DNA of 64,000 bases, taken from positions 62,001-126,000 of the forward strand of contig JAJKHS010000082.1 of the NCBI GenBank assembly GCA_021154885.1, written 5' to 3'. The number at the start of each line of letters is the position of its first letter. Within the stretch, counting starts at the first letter, position 1. Of the stretch, positions 16,052-27,565 are shown piece after piece. The DNA comes from Thermoanaerobaculum sp. GTDB lineage: Bacteria; Acidobacteriota; Thermoanaerobaculia; Multivoradales; UBA5704. A program made the translations under genes and the position numbers. The notes under the pieces are model-generated. The model ran no database searches, was not told the origin of the DNA, and saw only the letters and a program-made list of their open reading frames with translations.

Positions 16052-16790
16052 CCTCCTCCCGGCCGGCCAGGAAGTCGGCGACCTGCGGGTCCTGGGAGCC
16101 GTCGGCCTCCTGCCAGTTGCCGAGGAAGCAGAAATGGCCGCCGGCGAGAAGGGCGAGGCGGTCGCCCACCCGGCGGGCGAGGGGGATGTCGTGCGTCACC
16201 ACCACCGCGGTGACGCCCAGCTCCCTCTGGATCGAGTTGATGAGCTTGCCGATGGTGGCCGAGGTGATGGGGTCGAGCCCGGTGGTGGGCTCGTCGAAGA
16301 GCATCACCTCCGGATCGAGGGCCAGGGAGCGGGCGAGCGATACGCGCTTCTTCATGCCGCCGGAGAGGTCCGAGGGCATCTTCCCCTCGACGTCCTTCAG
16401 GCGCACCAGGGCGAGCTTGTGCCGCACCGTCTCGGCGATCTTCGCCTCGTCGAGACCGGCGTGCTCGCGCAGCGGGAAGGCGACGTTGTCGAAGACGTTC
16501 ATCGAGTCGAACAGGGCGCCGCCCTGAAACAGCATGGCGATGCGGCGGCGGAACGGGTAGAGCTTGCGCTCCTCGAGCTGCGTCAGGTCGGTGCCGTCGA
16601 ACGTCACGCTCCCCGCGTCCGGCTTCTCCAGGCCGTTCAACTGTCGCAGCGTCACGCTCTTGCCGGTCCCCGACCGCCCCAGGATCACGAAGCACTCGCC
16701 GCGCAGGATGTCGAAGTCCAGGTCGTCCAGGATCACCCGGTCGCCATACCGCTTGGTCAGCCCGCGAACCTCGAACAGCGCTTCGGCCAC
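16032..16790 (-). CDS. mlaF: MlaF-type ABC transporter ATPase
   Basis: The 252-residue ATPase has Walker A (GRSGTGKSVT), the ABC signature LSGGMKKRVSLAR and Walker B (EVMLFDEPTTGLD). It energises movement of phospholipids between inner and outer membranes together with the permease directly upstream and the MCE protein directly downstream. The three genes are in the order permease, ATPase, MCE, the usual Mla layout. Confidence 0.93.
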   Translation of the reverse strand: MAEALFEVRGLTKRYGDRVILDDLDFDILRGECFVILGRSGTGKSVTLRQLNGLEKPDAGSVTFDGTDLTQLEERKLYPFRRRIAMLFQGGALFDSMNVFDNVAFPLREHAGLDEAKIAETVRHKLALVRLKDVEGKMPSDLSGGMKKRVSLARSLALDPEVMLFDEPTTGLDPITSATIGKLINSIQRELGVTAVVVTHDIPLARRVGDRLALLAGGHFCFLGNWQEADGSQDPQVADFLAGREEDEENVA

Positions 16791-16802
16791 GTCGACTCCA
16801 TC

Positions 16803-17564
16803 TCAAGGGAGGAGGTAGAACAGCTTGGTGAGGAAGAAATCGGAGATCAGGACGAGGATCGCGGCGAGCACCACCGTGTTGGTCGTCGCCCGCCCGACGC
16901 CGTCGGCGCCGCCGGTGGTATTGAGGCCATTGTAACAGCCGATGATGGTGATGAAGTAGGCGAAGAAGAAGGACTTGGCGATGCCGCTGCAGATGTCCCC
17001 GAAGTTCAGCGTGTCGAGCACGTCGTTGACGTAGAGCCCGGGGGCGAGGTCGAGGGTGAAGGTGGCGACGATCAGGCCACCCAGGATGCCGAGGGCGTCG
17101 CCGAGGATGGTGAGGGCGGGCAGCATCACCAGGGTGGCCACCAGCTTGGGGGCCACCAGCTTCTTCACCGGGTCGGCAGCCATGGCGCGCAGGGCGTCGA
17201 TCTGCTCGGTGACCTTCATGGTGCCGATCTCGGCTGTCATCCCCGAGCCGATACGTCCGCCCACGATGAGGGCGGTGAGCACCGGCCCGAGCTCCCGCAC
17301 CAGGGATTTCGAAACCACGGAGCCGATGTAGTACTTGACCCCCAGGGCCGGCAGGGAGAGGGCGGTCTGCAGGGCGAGGACCATGCCGGTGAAGATGGTG
17401 GTGATCCCCGCCACCCCCAGGGAACGGACGCCGATCTGCTCCATCTGGCGCACCCACAGGTCGATTTCATAGGGGGGCGCGATCATGGCGAGGAACGCCC
17501 GGCGGGTGAGGATCCCCAGCTCGCCTGTCCGGGCCGCGATATCCGCGATCTTCCGGGCTTTCAC
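16803..17564 (-). CDS. mlaE: MlaE-type ABC transporter permease
   Basis: The 253-residue product has the MlaE permease layout of about five membrane segments with the conserved TGMVLALQTALSLPALG and LTALIVGGRIGSGMTAEIG blocks and the central MKVTEQIDALRAM. I start at the GTG at 17564, whose GTGA overlaps the stop of the upstream 138-residue gene by four bases; no ATG is better placed. It forms the membrane channel of the Mla complex with the downstream ATPase. Confidence 0.9.
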   Translation of the reverse strand: MKARKIADIAARTGELGILTRRAFLAMIAPPYEIDLWVRQMEQIGVRSLGVAGITTIFTGMVLALQTALSLPALGVKYYIGSVVSKSLVRELGPVLTALIVGGRIGSGMTAEIGTMKVTEQIDALRAMAADPVKKLVAPKLVATLVMLPALTILGDALGILGGLIVATFTLDLAPGLYVNDVLDTLNFGDICSGIAKSFFFAYFITIIGCYNGLNTTGGADGVGRATTNTVVLAAILVLISDFFLTKLFYLLP

Positions 17565-17977
17565 GAGCGGATGGGCCACCAGGAGGCGGCGTGCAGGATG
17601 CTGAAGGCCAGGTCCGCCACGGCCAGGGGCACGAGCCCTCCGAGGCCGGAGCCGGTGAGGGCGGCCGCGGCCAGAGCCGCCGCTCCCAGCGCCCGGCCGC
17701 CGATGGCCACGGCGATGATCGCGCTGTAGCGGCGCGGGTCGCGGGCCGCGGCGAGGTAGAGCGCGGCGAGCATCAGCAGGAAGACGGCCATGATCCACAG
17801 ATAGAATCTCCCCTCCGGCAGGGGCGGCAGCGGCAGTTTCAAGATCCGTGCCGGGACCTGCGGGGCCGCCACCATCAGGACGGCGAAGGCGAGGTCGTAC
17901 AGCGCCCCCGCCACCAGGCTGCCGCACAAAAGGCTCAGCAGCCGGAAGCGGCGGACGAAGGGGCTGGTCATGGCCAC
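17561..17977 (-). CDS. Small polytopic membrane protein of unknown function
   Basis: The 138-residue protein is mostly hydrophobic, with four predicted membrane helices (around residues 14-38, 60-78, 86-106 and 110-130). I do not recognise a family. It begins the mla gene string, translationally coupled to mlaE by a GTGA overlap, so it may assist the lipid transporter. Starts at 17977 or the Met two codons later are both possible. Confidence 0.65.
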   Translation of the reverse strand: MAMTSPFVRRFRLLSLLCGSLVAGALYDLAFAVLMVAAPQVPARILKLPLPPLPEGRFYLWIMAVFLLMLAALYLAAARDPRRYSAIIAVAIGGRALGAAALAAAALTGSGLGGLVPLAVADLAFSILHAASWWPIRS

Positions 17978-18017
17978 AGGATGGATTCTAGCAGGCTGGA
18001 CGCCGCCGCCCCGGGCG

Positions 18018-18023
18018 TAGAAT
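18018..18023 (+). promoter_or_regulatory. Candidate -10 box for plsC
   Basis: TAGAAT lies 21 bases before the TTG start of plsC, in the spacer between divergent genes. It matches the TANNNT pattern seen before several other genes here. Confidence 0.35.
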
Positions 18024-18044
18024 GGCGCCTACCGGAGATTCCCA

Positions 18045-18809
18045 TTGAGCGAACCCCCTCAAGCCGCCCCGCCCGCGTGGCTGACCGCCATCGCCACCCT
18101 CACCGGCAACCTTTACCTGGTGATCGGCTCGTTCATCCTCTCTCTCGCCGGCATCGCCGTCTCCTGGATCCCGCCTCGGGGGAGCTGGATGTTCGTCATC
18201 ATGCGCATCTGGTCCAACGGGCTGCTGGCCGCCAGCATGGTGCGGGTCGAGGCGCGCTACGACCCGGGTATCGAGCCCGGCCGGAGCTGCGTCTTCCTCG
18301 CCAACCACCAGAGCCTCTACGACATCCCGGTGCTGCTCGCCACCTCCCCCGGCCAGGTGCGGATGGTGGCCAAGCGCGGCCTCTTCCAGATCCCCATCTT
18401 CGGTTGGGGACTCTGGGCCGGCGGCTTCATCCCGGTCGACCGGGCCGACCGCAGCACCGCGCGCCAGACCTTCGCCTCGGCGGCGGAGCGGCTGCGCGGG
18501 GGGACCTCCATCCTCATGTTCCCCGAGGGGACCCGCTCCCCGACCGACACCCTCCTCCCCTTCCAGCGCGGCGGCCTCCTGCTGGCCTTGAAGAGCGGCC
18601 TGCCCATCGTCCCCGTGGGCATCCGGGGGACGCGGGCCATCCGCTCGCGGGGCGGGCTCCGCATCCACCCTGGCACGGCCGTGGTGACCTATGGCGCCCC
18701 CATTCAGACGGCCGAGTACGGCCTGCGGCGCAAGCGCGAGCTGATGGACGAGGTGCGGCGCCAGGTGGCCGCGCTGGCCGGGCTGGAGCTGGGCGAGGGA
18801 ACCGACTAA
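18045..18809 (+). CDS. plsC: 1-acylglycerol-3-phosphate O-acyltransferase
   Basis: The 254-residue protein carries the four acyltransferase blocks: NHQSLYDIP (HxxxxD catalytic pair), GFIPVDRADR, FPEGTRSP and VPVGIRGT. An N-terminal hydrophobic region anchors it to the membrane. It makes phosphatidic acid from lyso-phosphatidate. The TTG start at 18045 is preceded by GGAG at a good distance, and no upstream ATG is in frame. It stands at the left end of a plus-strand gene run. Confidence 0.88.
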   Translation: MSEPPQAAPPAWLTAIATLTGNLYLVIGSFILSLAGIAVSWIPPRGSWMFVIMRIWSNGLLAASMVRVEARYDPGIEPGRSCVFLANHQSLYDIPVLLATSPGQVRMVAKRGLFQIPIFGWGLWAGGFIPVDRADRSTARQTFASAAERLRGGTSILMFPEGTRSPTDTLLPFQRGGLLLALKSGLPIVPVGIRGTRAIRSRGGLRIHPGTAVVTYGAPIQTAEYGLRRKRELMDEVRRQVAALAGLELGEGTD

Positions 18810-18868
18810 AACAGGACCTTTGTGGTACGATTTCAAAGGAAGCGATTCATCGGAAGGGATCTCTCGAC

Positions 18869-19960
18869 ATGTCAAACGATTTCGAATCCACGGTGTGGGA
18901 CGCCCTCAAGGGGGTGAAGTTCCCGGGCATGAGCCGGGACATCGTCTCCTTCGGCTTCGTGCACCAGGTGCAGGCAGTCGCCGGCACGGTGGCGGTTGAC
19001 CTGCAGATGGCCACCCATAATCCGGCGGCCGGCGAGAAGGTGCGGGAGGAGGTGGAGCGGACGCTCCGCGCCCTGCCCGGGGTGGAAGCGGTGAAGGTCA
19101 ACATCCAGGTGGTGAAGCCGCCCGGCCGGGAGGAGGCGGCCCAGAAGGCGATCTCCCAGGACGCCAACCTGATCCCGGAGGTTCGCCACGTGGTGGCGGT
19201 GGCCAGCGGCAAGGGTGGGGTGGGCAAGTCCACGGTGGCCGCCAATCTGGCCGTGGCCCTGGCCCAGCTCGGTCACCGGGTGGGGCTGCTCGACGCCGAC
19301 ATCTACGGCCCCTCCGTGCCCATGATGTTCGGCATCACGGAGAAGCCGCGGGTGGTGGGCAACCGCATCCATCCCTTCGTCAAGTACGGCGTCACGGTGA
19401 TGTCGCTCGGCTTCATCCTGGAGACGGATACGCCGGTGATCTGGCGCGGCCCCATGGTCATGCGGGCCATTGAGCAGATGCTGGGTGATGTGGAGTGGGG
19501 GGCGCTCGACTACCTGGTCCTCGACCTGCCGCCGGGCACGGGCGACGCCCAGCTCACCGTCACCCAGCGCATCCCGCTCGCCGGCGCGGTGATCGTCACC
19601 ACTCCCCAGAAGGTGGCGCTGATCGACGCCCGCAAGGGGCTCGCCATGTTCCGCAAGGTCAACGTGCCGGTCATCGGTATCGTCGAGAACATGTCCACCT
19701 TCGTCTGCCCGCACTGCGGCGAGACCACGGACATCTTCAAGAAGGACGGCGGCAGGAGGACGGCGGACCTCCTGGAGACGGCCTTCCTGGGCTCCATCCC
19801 CCTCGATCCAAAAATCGTCCTCGGCGGCGACGCCGGTGTCCCCATCACCGTCGCCGAGCCCACGGGGCCCCACGCCGAGGCCTTCCGGCACGTTGCCGAG
19901 GCGGTGGTCGAGGAGGTCGCCCGGCAGGACGAGATGAAGCCGCGGTTGTCGATCGTGTAA
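18869..19960 (+). CDS. apbC: Mrp/NBP35-family Fe-S carrier ATPase
   Basis: The 363-residue protein combines an N-terminal MIP18/DUF59 domain (about residues 5-90) with a P-loop ATPase containing SGKGGVGKSTVAANLAVAL (deviant Walker A) and LLDADIYGPSVPMMFG. A later FVCPHCGE provides the CxxC that binds a bridging iron-sulfur cluster between two subunits. Mrp/ApbC proteins deliver Fe-S clusters to target enzymes. A GGAAGGGA sequence precedes the ATG at 18869. Confidence 0.93.
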   Translation: MSNDFESTVWDALKGVKFPGMSRDIVSFGFVHQVQAVAGTVAVDLQMATHNPAAGEKVREEVERTLRALPGVEAVKVNIQVVKPPGREEAAQKAISQDANLIPEVRHVVAVASGKGGVGKSTVAANLAVALAQLGHRVGLLDADIYGPSVPMMFGITEKPRVVGNRIHPFVKYGVTVMSLGFILETDTPVIWRGPMVMRAIEQMLGDVEWGALDYLVLDLPPGTGDAQLTVTQRIPLAGAVIVTTPQKVALIDARKGLAMFRKVNVPVIGIVENMSTFVCPHCGETTDIFKKDGGRRTADLLETAFLGSIPLDPKIVLGGDAGVPITVAEPTGPHAEAFRHVAEAVVEEVARQDEMKPRLSIV

Positions 19961-19982
19961 TCGACTACGTGTAATCGTCTAG

Positions 19983-20660
19983 ATGTCCGTCGCCCTCATC
20001 GCCGACGCCCACCTGAGCGGTCCGGGCGGTCCCGCCGGCCCGCTCGTGGCCCAGCTTGAGGCCCTCCCCTCCCAGGGGTGCCGTCGGCTGGTGTTGATGG
20101 GCGATCTCTTCCAGGCCTGGGTGGGCTTCCCCAGCTTCGAGACGGCGGAGATCGCCGCCGTGGTGGCGGCTCTGCGAGACCTCCGGCGTCAGGGGATCGA
20201 GATCGACTACGTGGAGGGGAACCGCGACTTCTTCCTCGCCGGCAGCCCCTACGCCGACGCCTTCGACCGCGTCGCCCTGGAGACCGCCTTCACCGTGGGG
20301 GGCGTCCGCTACCTCGCCGTGCACGGCGACGGCCTGAACGACCGCGACTGGCAGTACCGCTTCTGGCGCCGGCTGTCGAAGAGCGCGCCCGTCCGCTTCG
20401 TCATCCGCCACACGCCCCGGGGGCTCGCCCACCGCGCCGTCCACTCGACCGAGAAGAGACTCTCCAGGACCAATTTCAAGCACCGGGCGGCGTTGCCCGA
20501 GGAGGCCATCCGCCGTTACGCCGAGCGCCGGCTGGCCGAGGGGCACGACGTGCTCCTCCTGGGTCACTTCCACGAGCCCCGGGTATGGACCGTCCAGGGC
20601 GGCGAGGTGCGGCTCCTCGACGCCTGGTTCCACAGCCGCCAGGTGGAGTGGCTGCGGTAA
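19983..20660 (+). CDS. lpxH: UDP-2,3-diacylglucosamine diphosphatase-like (LpxH-like) phosphoesterase
   Basis: The 225-residue metallophosphoesterase has all the motifs of the LpxH group: IADAHLSG, MGDLFQAW, EGNRDFFLA, AVHGDGLN and LLGHFHEPR. LpxH removes UMP from UDP-2,3-diacylglucosamine to give lipid X in lipid A synthesis. The residue after GDLF is Gln where Glu or Asp is usual, but the metal ligands are intact. It begins 22 bases after the Mrp stop. No other lpx gene is in the window. Confidence 0.8.
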   Translation: MSVALIADAHLSGPGGPAGPLVAQLEALPSQGCRRLVLMGDLFQAWVGFPSFETAEIAAVVAALRDLRRQGIEIDYVEGNRDFFLAGSPYADAFDRVALETAFTVGGVRYLAVHGDGLNDRDWQYRFWRRLSKSAPVRFVIRHTPRGLAHRAVHSTEKRLSRTNFKHRAALPEEAIRRYAERRLAEGHDVLLLGHFHEPRVWTVQGGEVRLLDAWFHSRQVEWLR

Positions 20661-20673
20661 ACTCATCCGGCCC

Positions 20674-21441
20674 ATGTCCTTTCGCGTCACCATGCTCGGC
20701 AGCGGCACCTCCACCGGCGTGCCGGTGATCGGCTGTACCTGCGCCGTCTGCCGGTCCGACAATCCCAGGAACAAGCGCTGGCGCGTGGGCCTGAAGCTGG
20801 AGATGGGCCCCGACGTCGTCCTCGTCGACACGCCCACGGACCTGCGGGCCCAGGCGCTGCGCTTCGGCCTGCCGCGGGTGGACGCGGTGCTCTTCACCCA
20901 CGCCCACGCCGATCACGTCTTCGGCCTCGACGACGTCCGCATCTTCAACTTCAAGCAGAGGACGGCCATCCCCTGCTATGGCTCGGAGGCGACGCTGGCC
21001 CGCATCCGGCGGATGTTCTCCTATATCTTCGAGGCGGGGCAGGAGGGGGGCGGCAAGCCGCAGCTCGAGCTGATCCCGGTCGCCGCACCCTTCCAACTCC
21101 TGGGCCGGACGGTGGTGCCGGTCCCCGTCTGGCACGGCGAGCTGGAGGTCTATGGCTACCGTATCGGCTCCTTCGCCTACGTCACGGACACCAATCGCAT
21201 CCCCGAGGAGAGCTTCCGACTGCTCGCGGGGGTGGAGGTCCTGATCCTGGACGCCCTGCGCTACCGGCCCCACCCGACGCACTTCTCGGTCCAGGAGGCG
21301 CTCGCGGCGGCGGCCCGCATCGGCGCCCGCCGTACCATCCTCACTCACCTTACTCACGACGTGGACCACGACGCCCCGGCCGTGCCGCTGCCGCCGGGAG
21401 TGGAGCTCGGCTATGACGGACTCGTCTTCGACGCCGGTTGA
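20674..21441 (+). CDS. MBL-fold hydrolase of the PhnP type
   Basis: The 255-residue metallo-beta-lactamase-fold protein has the PhnP-like GSGTSTGVPVIGCTCAVC start with three cysteines (structural zinc site), the dinuclear site THAHADHVFGLDD, and later WHGELEV and LTHLTHDVDH. PhnP cleaves cyclic ribose phosphodiesters in phosphonate degradation, but related enzymes act on other phosphodiesters and no phn genes are near. A TAAACT box overlaps the lpxH stop ten bases before its ATG. It overlaps aroA by 29 bases. Confidence 0.82.
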   Translation: MSFRVTMLGSGTSTGVPVIGCTCAVCRSDNPRNKRWRVGLKLEMGPDVVLVDTPTDLRAQALRFGLPRVDAVLFTHAHADHVFGLDDVRIFNFKQRTAIPCYGSEATLARIRRMFSYIFEAGQEGGGKPQLELIPVAAPFQLLGRTVVPVPVWHGELEVYGYRIGSFAYVTDTNRIPEESFRLLAGVEVLILDALRYRPHPTHFSVQEALAAAARIGARRTILTHLTHDVDHDAPAVPLPPGVELGYDGLVFDAG

Positions 21442-22711
21442 ACCCTTCGCAGTGCCCAGCGGCCGGCGGGCGCGGGGCCGGCTGCGGGTGCCTTCGTCGA
21501 AGAGCCTCACCCACCGCTACTTCAACCTGGCGCTGCTGTCAGGCGCGCCGGTGGTGGTCGAGCGCCCCCTCTTCGCCGAGGATACGCGCCTCTTCCTCGC
21601 CGCCCTGGGCCGTTGTGGATTTCAGGTGGAGGAGAGGGACGACGAAGTGCGCCTGACGCCGGAGGAGCGTCCGGCCGGCGAGGTGGAGATCTTCTGCGGC
21701 AACGCCGGCACCATGCTGCGTTTCCTGGTGGCGACGCTCACCGTGATCCCCGGCCGCTGGCGCCTCGACGGCGTGCCGCGCCTGCGGGAGCGGCCGGTGG
21801 GGCCGCTGGTGGACGCCCTGCGCAGCCTGGGGGCCCGCCTAGACTATCTGGCCGAGCCCGGCTACATCCCCCTGTGCATTGAAGGCGGCAGCCTGCGCGG
21901 CGGCACCACGACTCTCGACGCCGGCGAGTCCAGCCAATACCTCTCGGCCATCCTCATGGCCGCCCTGCGGGCACCGGAGCCGGTGATGGTGGAGGTCCCC
22001 TCGCTCACCTCCCGGCCCTACGTGGACGTCACCCTGGCCGCGGCCACCGCTTTCGACGGCCACATCGAGCGGGTCGGGCCCCGTGTCTACCGCGTGCGTC
22101 CCTCGGCGCTGCGGGGCGGGCGGTTGCGGGTCGAGGGCGACTATTCGGCCGCCTGCTACCCGGCCGCCGCCGCCGCCCTGACCGGCGGCGAGGTCCTGCT
22201 GGAGGGCCTCTCCCCCGACTCCCGCCAGGGGGACCGGGAGCTCATGGACCTGCTGACCGAGATGGGGGCGGAGGTCTTCTGGAAGGGGGAGCTGCTGCGG
22301 GTCCGCGGCGGCGAGCTGCGGGGGATCAAGGCCGATCTCTCGGACATGCCCGACCAGGTGCCCACCCTCGCCGCCCTGGCGCCGTTCGCTCAAGGGGAGA
22401 CGCTGATCCACAACGTGGCCCATCTCCGCATCAAGGAGAGCGACCGCCTGGAGGCGATGGCCACCGAGCTCGAGAAGCTGGGCGCCGACGTCCGGGAGGG
22501 GCGTGACAGCCTCTGGATTCCCGGCCTGTGGAGCGAGGCCGAGCCGCCCTCCGAGAGCGTCCACGTCGACCCGCGGGGCGACCACCGCATCGCCATGAGC
22601 CTGGCCCTGGTGGGGCTGCGCCGGCCGGGCGTGGTGATCGACCATCCGGAGGTGGTCTCGAAGTCGTATCCGGGGTTCTGGCGGGACTTGATGAAAATCC
22701 TCCAGATCTGA
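21413..22711 (+). CDS. aroA: 3-phosphoshikimate 1-carboxyvinyltransferase (EPSP synthase)
   Basis: AroA joins phosphoenolpyruvate to shikimate-3-phosphate on the way to chorismate and the aromatic amino acids. The 432-residue product has VPSSKSLTHRYFNLALL, FCGNAGTMLRFL, DAGESSQYLSAIL, EGDYSAACY, HLRIKESDRLEAM and DPRGDHRIAMSLAL in order, all catalytic or substrate-binding blocks. It starts inside the end of the MBL hydrolase gene (29-base overlap). Confidence 0.95.
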   Translation: MTDSSSTPVEPFAVPSGRRARGRLRVPSSKSLTHRYFNLALLSGAPVVVERPLFAEDTRLFLAALGRCGFQVEERDDEVRLTPEERPAGEVEIFCGNAGTMLRFLVATLTVIPGRWRLDGVPRLRERPVGPLVDALRSLGARLDYLAEPGYIPLCIEGGSLRGGTTTLDAGESSQYLSAILMAALRAPEPVMVEVPSLTSRPYVDVTLAAATAFDGHIERVGPRVYRVRPSALRGGRLRVEGDYSAACYPAAAAALTGGEVLLEGLSPDSRQGDRELMDLLTEMGAEVFWKGELLRVRGGELRGIKADLSDMPDQVPTLAALAPFAQGETLIHNVAHLRIKESDRLEAMATELEKLGADVREGRDSLWIPGLWSEAEPPSESVHVDPRGDHRIAMSLALVGLRRPGVVIDHPEVVSKSYPGFWRDLMKILQI

Positions 22712-22732
22712 GCGGCACGTGTTTGCGATATC

Positions 22733-25983
<3,251 letters not shown>

Positions 25984-25987
<4 letters not shown>

Positions 25988-26484
25988 GGAATGTAAAACG
26001 CCGCGCGGTCGCCGCCCAGGCTGGGGCGCAGCCGCTCGGCGATACGCTCCAGACCTTCGCGATCGTCGTCGTCGAACGCAGCCGGCTGATGCGAATCGAG
26101 ATCGAGCACCGCCACCAGCTCGCCGCGCGGATCGTAGATCGGAATCACGATCTCCGAGCGCGCCGCTGCGTCGCAAGCGATATGACCGGCAAACGCATGG
26201 ACGTCGGGCACGAGCTGCGTCGCGCGTTGCCGCGCGGCGGCGCCGCAGACACCGCGATCGAAGGAGATTTCGAGACATCCGAGCGGTCCCTGATAGGGGC
26301 CGACCCGCAGCAGCCGAGGCGCCACCACGCGATAGAAACCGGTCCAGCTCGCGTAAGGCAGCTTTTGATGGAGGACCGAGGCGCAGGTCGCCATCGCGGT
26401 GATCGGGTCGTCGACGTCCGCGAGCACGGCGTCGAGCTCCCGCAGGGCTTCGCGGTAGATCTCTTTCTTGGTGTCGCCGTTCAT
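25984..26484 (-). CDS. msrC: Free methionine-(R)-sulfoxide reductase (GAF fold)
   Basis: The 166-residue GAF-domain protein matches fRMsr: WTGFYRV, GPYQGPLGC, GVCGAAA and DVHAFAGHIACDAAARSEIV, then AVLDLDS. Cys70, Cys80 and Cys104 have exactly the 10 and 24 spacing of the catalytic set C84/C94/C118 in E. coli. It reduces free Met-R-sulfoxide with thioredoxin. It ends convergently, sharing four bases with the sigma54 activator stop. Confidence 0.88.
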
Positions 26485-26559
26485 GGGCCGGGATTCTACG
26501 TTAGATCGCGTCTCAAACCCCCCTTCTGAGCCCGAGTTGAAGATTTTTTCACGAACCTA

Positions 26560-26588
26560 TTGACAGGTAGGGTCCGGTTTTTGATAAT
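26560..26588 (+). promoter_or_regulatory. Near-consensus sigma70 promoter for the double-HTH AT-hook gene
   Basis: TTGACA (26560-26565), a 17-base spacer and GATAAT (26583-26588) match the housekeeping consensus in 11 of 12 positions. The surrounding sequence is clearly more AT-rich than the rest of the window. About 65 bases of leader follow before the ATG at 26661. This is the best promoter I can see in the window and predicts strong expression. Confidence 0.8.
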
Positions 26589-26660
26589 GAGTCTGGATTT
26601 TGAAAGTACCCGTCTCATCTCATAGATTCCGATACCCAACGAGGAGGCAAAAGGAACATC

Positions 26661-27500
26661 ATGGCTGAACCTGAAACCCAGCGCCGGACCGATACGGCGG
26701 AGGACAAGCTCTACACACTCTCCGAGATTTCGCAGAAGAGCGGCATTTCGATGCCGACCCTTCAACGCTACAAGAAGCTTTATCAGGACCGGATCCCCTC
26801 GGTCGGCAAGGGGCGCAAGCAGCGCTATCCCGACAGCGCGCTGCCGGTCTTCGATGAAATCAAGAACGAGAACGTCGGTCGCCGGGGCCGGCCGCGCAAG
26901 GACGCGTCCGCGCCGCGGGCCGAGAAGAAGCCGGTGGCGAGCAAGCGCCGTCCCGGCCGTCCCGCCAAGGCCGCCGCATCAAAGCGGGGTGGGCGCAAAA
27001 CGTCACCGGCGGCGGCAGCGCCGGCGCCGGCCGCTCGCCGCGGCCGTCCGCGCAAGAACGCGCCCGCTCCGGCTCCGGCGCGCGGTGGGCGCGCACAGAA
27101 GAAGTCCGGCAATCTCCTGACGCTGACGCAGATCAGCGAGACGACGGGGATCTCCTATCCGACGCTCGTGCGCTACGTCCGCCTCTACTCCGATCGCCTG
27201 CCGCACGAGGGCAAGGGCCGCGCGCGGCGTTTCCATCCGCAGGCGGTGGAGGCTTTCCGCCAGCTCCGCAGCGAGAGCGGCCGCGGCGGCCGCAAGAAGG
27301 GCTCGGGCGCCGGTCGTCCACCCGGTCGTCCACCCGGTCGTCCACCCGGCCGTCCGCCCGGTCGTCCGGCCGGGCGCGGGATCGCGAGCGATCTGAGCCA
27401 GGCGGTGGCGCAGCGCATCAAGGCGATCGAAAAGGGGCAGCAGAGCCTCGAGAAGAAGCTCAAGGGACTGGTCAAGAACCTGCAGAAGCTTTTCCGCTGA
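26661..27500 (+). CDS. DNA-binding protein: two MerR-like HTH domains joined by AT-hook linkers
   Basis: The 279-residue protein has an internal duplication. Residues 17-71 and 152-206 align at about half identity (both contain GIS.PTL.RY..LY.DR.P..GKGR), each a MerR-type winged-helix start with recognition helix and wing. Between them lies a basic, Ala/Pro-rich linker with two AT-hook cores (RRGRPRK) and one PGRPAK. After the second HTH comes a run of PGRP repeats (about 217-237), then a lysine-rich coiled-coil helix to the end. No ligand-binding domain is present. A nucleoid-organising or global regulatory role is inferred. GAGGAGG precedes the ATG by about 15 bases. Confidence 0.8.
   Translation: MAEPETQRRTDTAEDKLYTLSEISQKSGISMPTLQRYKKLYQDRIPSVGKGRKQRYPDSALPVFDEIKNENVGRRGRPRKDASAPRAEKKPVASKRRPGRPAKAAASKRGGRKTSPAAAAPAPAARRGRPRKNAPAPAPARGGRAQKKSGNLLTLTQISETTGISYPTLVRYVRLYSDRLPHEGKGRARRFHPQAVEAFRQLRSESGRGGRKKGSGAGRPPGRPPGRPPGRPPGRPAGRGIASDLSQAVAQRIKAIEKGQQSLEKKLKGLVKNLQKLFR
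27312..27371 (+). repeat. Five 12-bp tandem repeats inside the AT-hook gene
   Basis: GGTCGTCCACCC is repeated five times with slight drift, coding for successive PGRP units. Such in-frame repeats can expand or contract by slippage without frameshift, changing the number of minor-groove-binding units. Confidence 0.85.
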
Positions 27501-27529
27501 TCGCCGCGCTTGCTTTCGGCATCGCCTTC

Positions 27530-27565
27530 AAGACCCCGGCGTCGCGCCGGGGTCTTTCATTTTTT
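27530..27565. terminator. Rho-independent terminator
   Basis: AAGACCCCGGCG (27530-27541), a three-base loop and CGCCGGGGTCTT (27545-27556) form a perfect 12-bp stem, followed by a T-rich tail with six consecutive T residues at 27560-27565. It ends the AT-hook gene transcript; the stem abuts the thiL stop on the opposite strand and may work in both directions. Confidence 0.9.
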
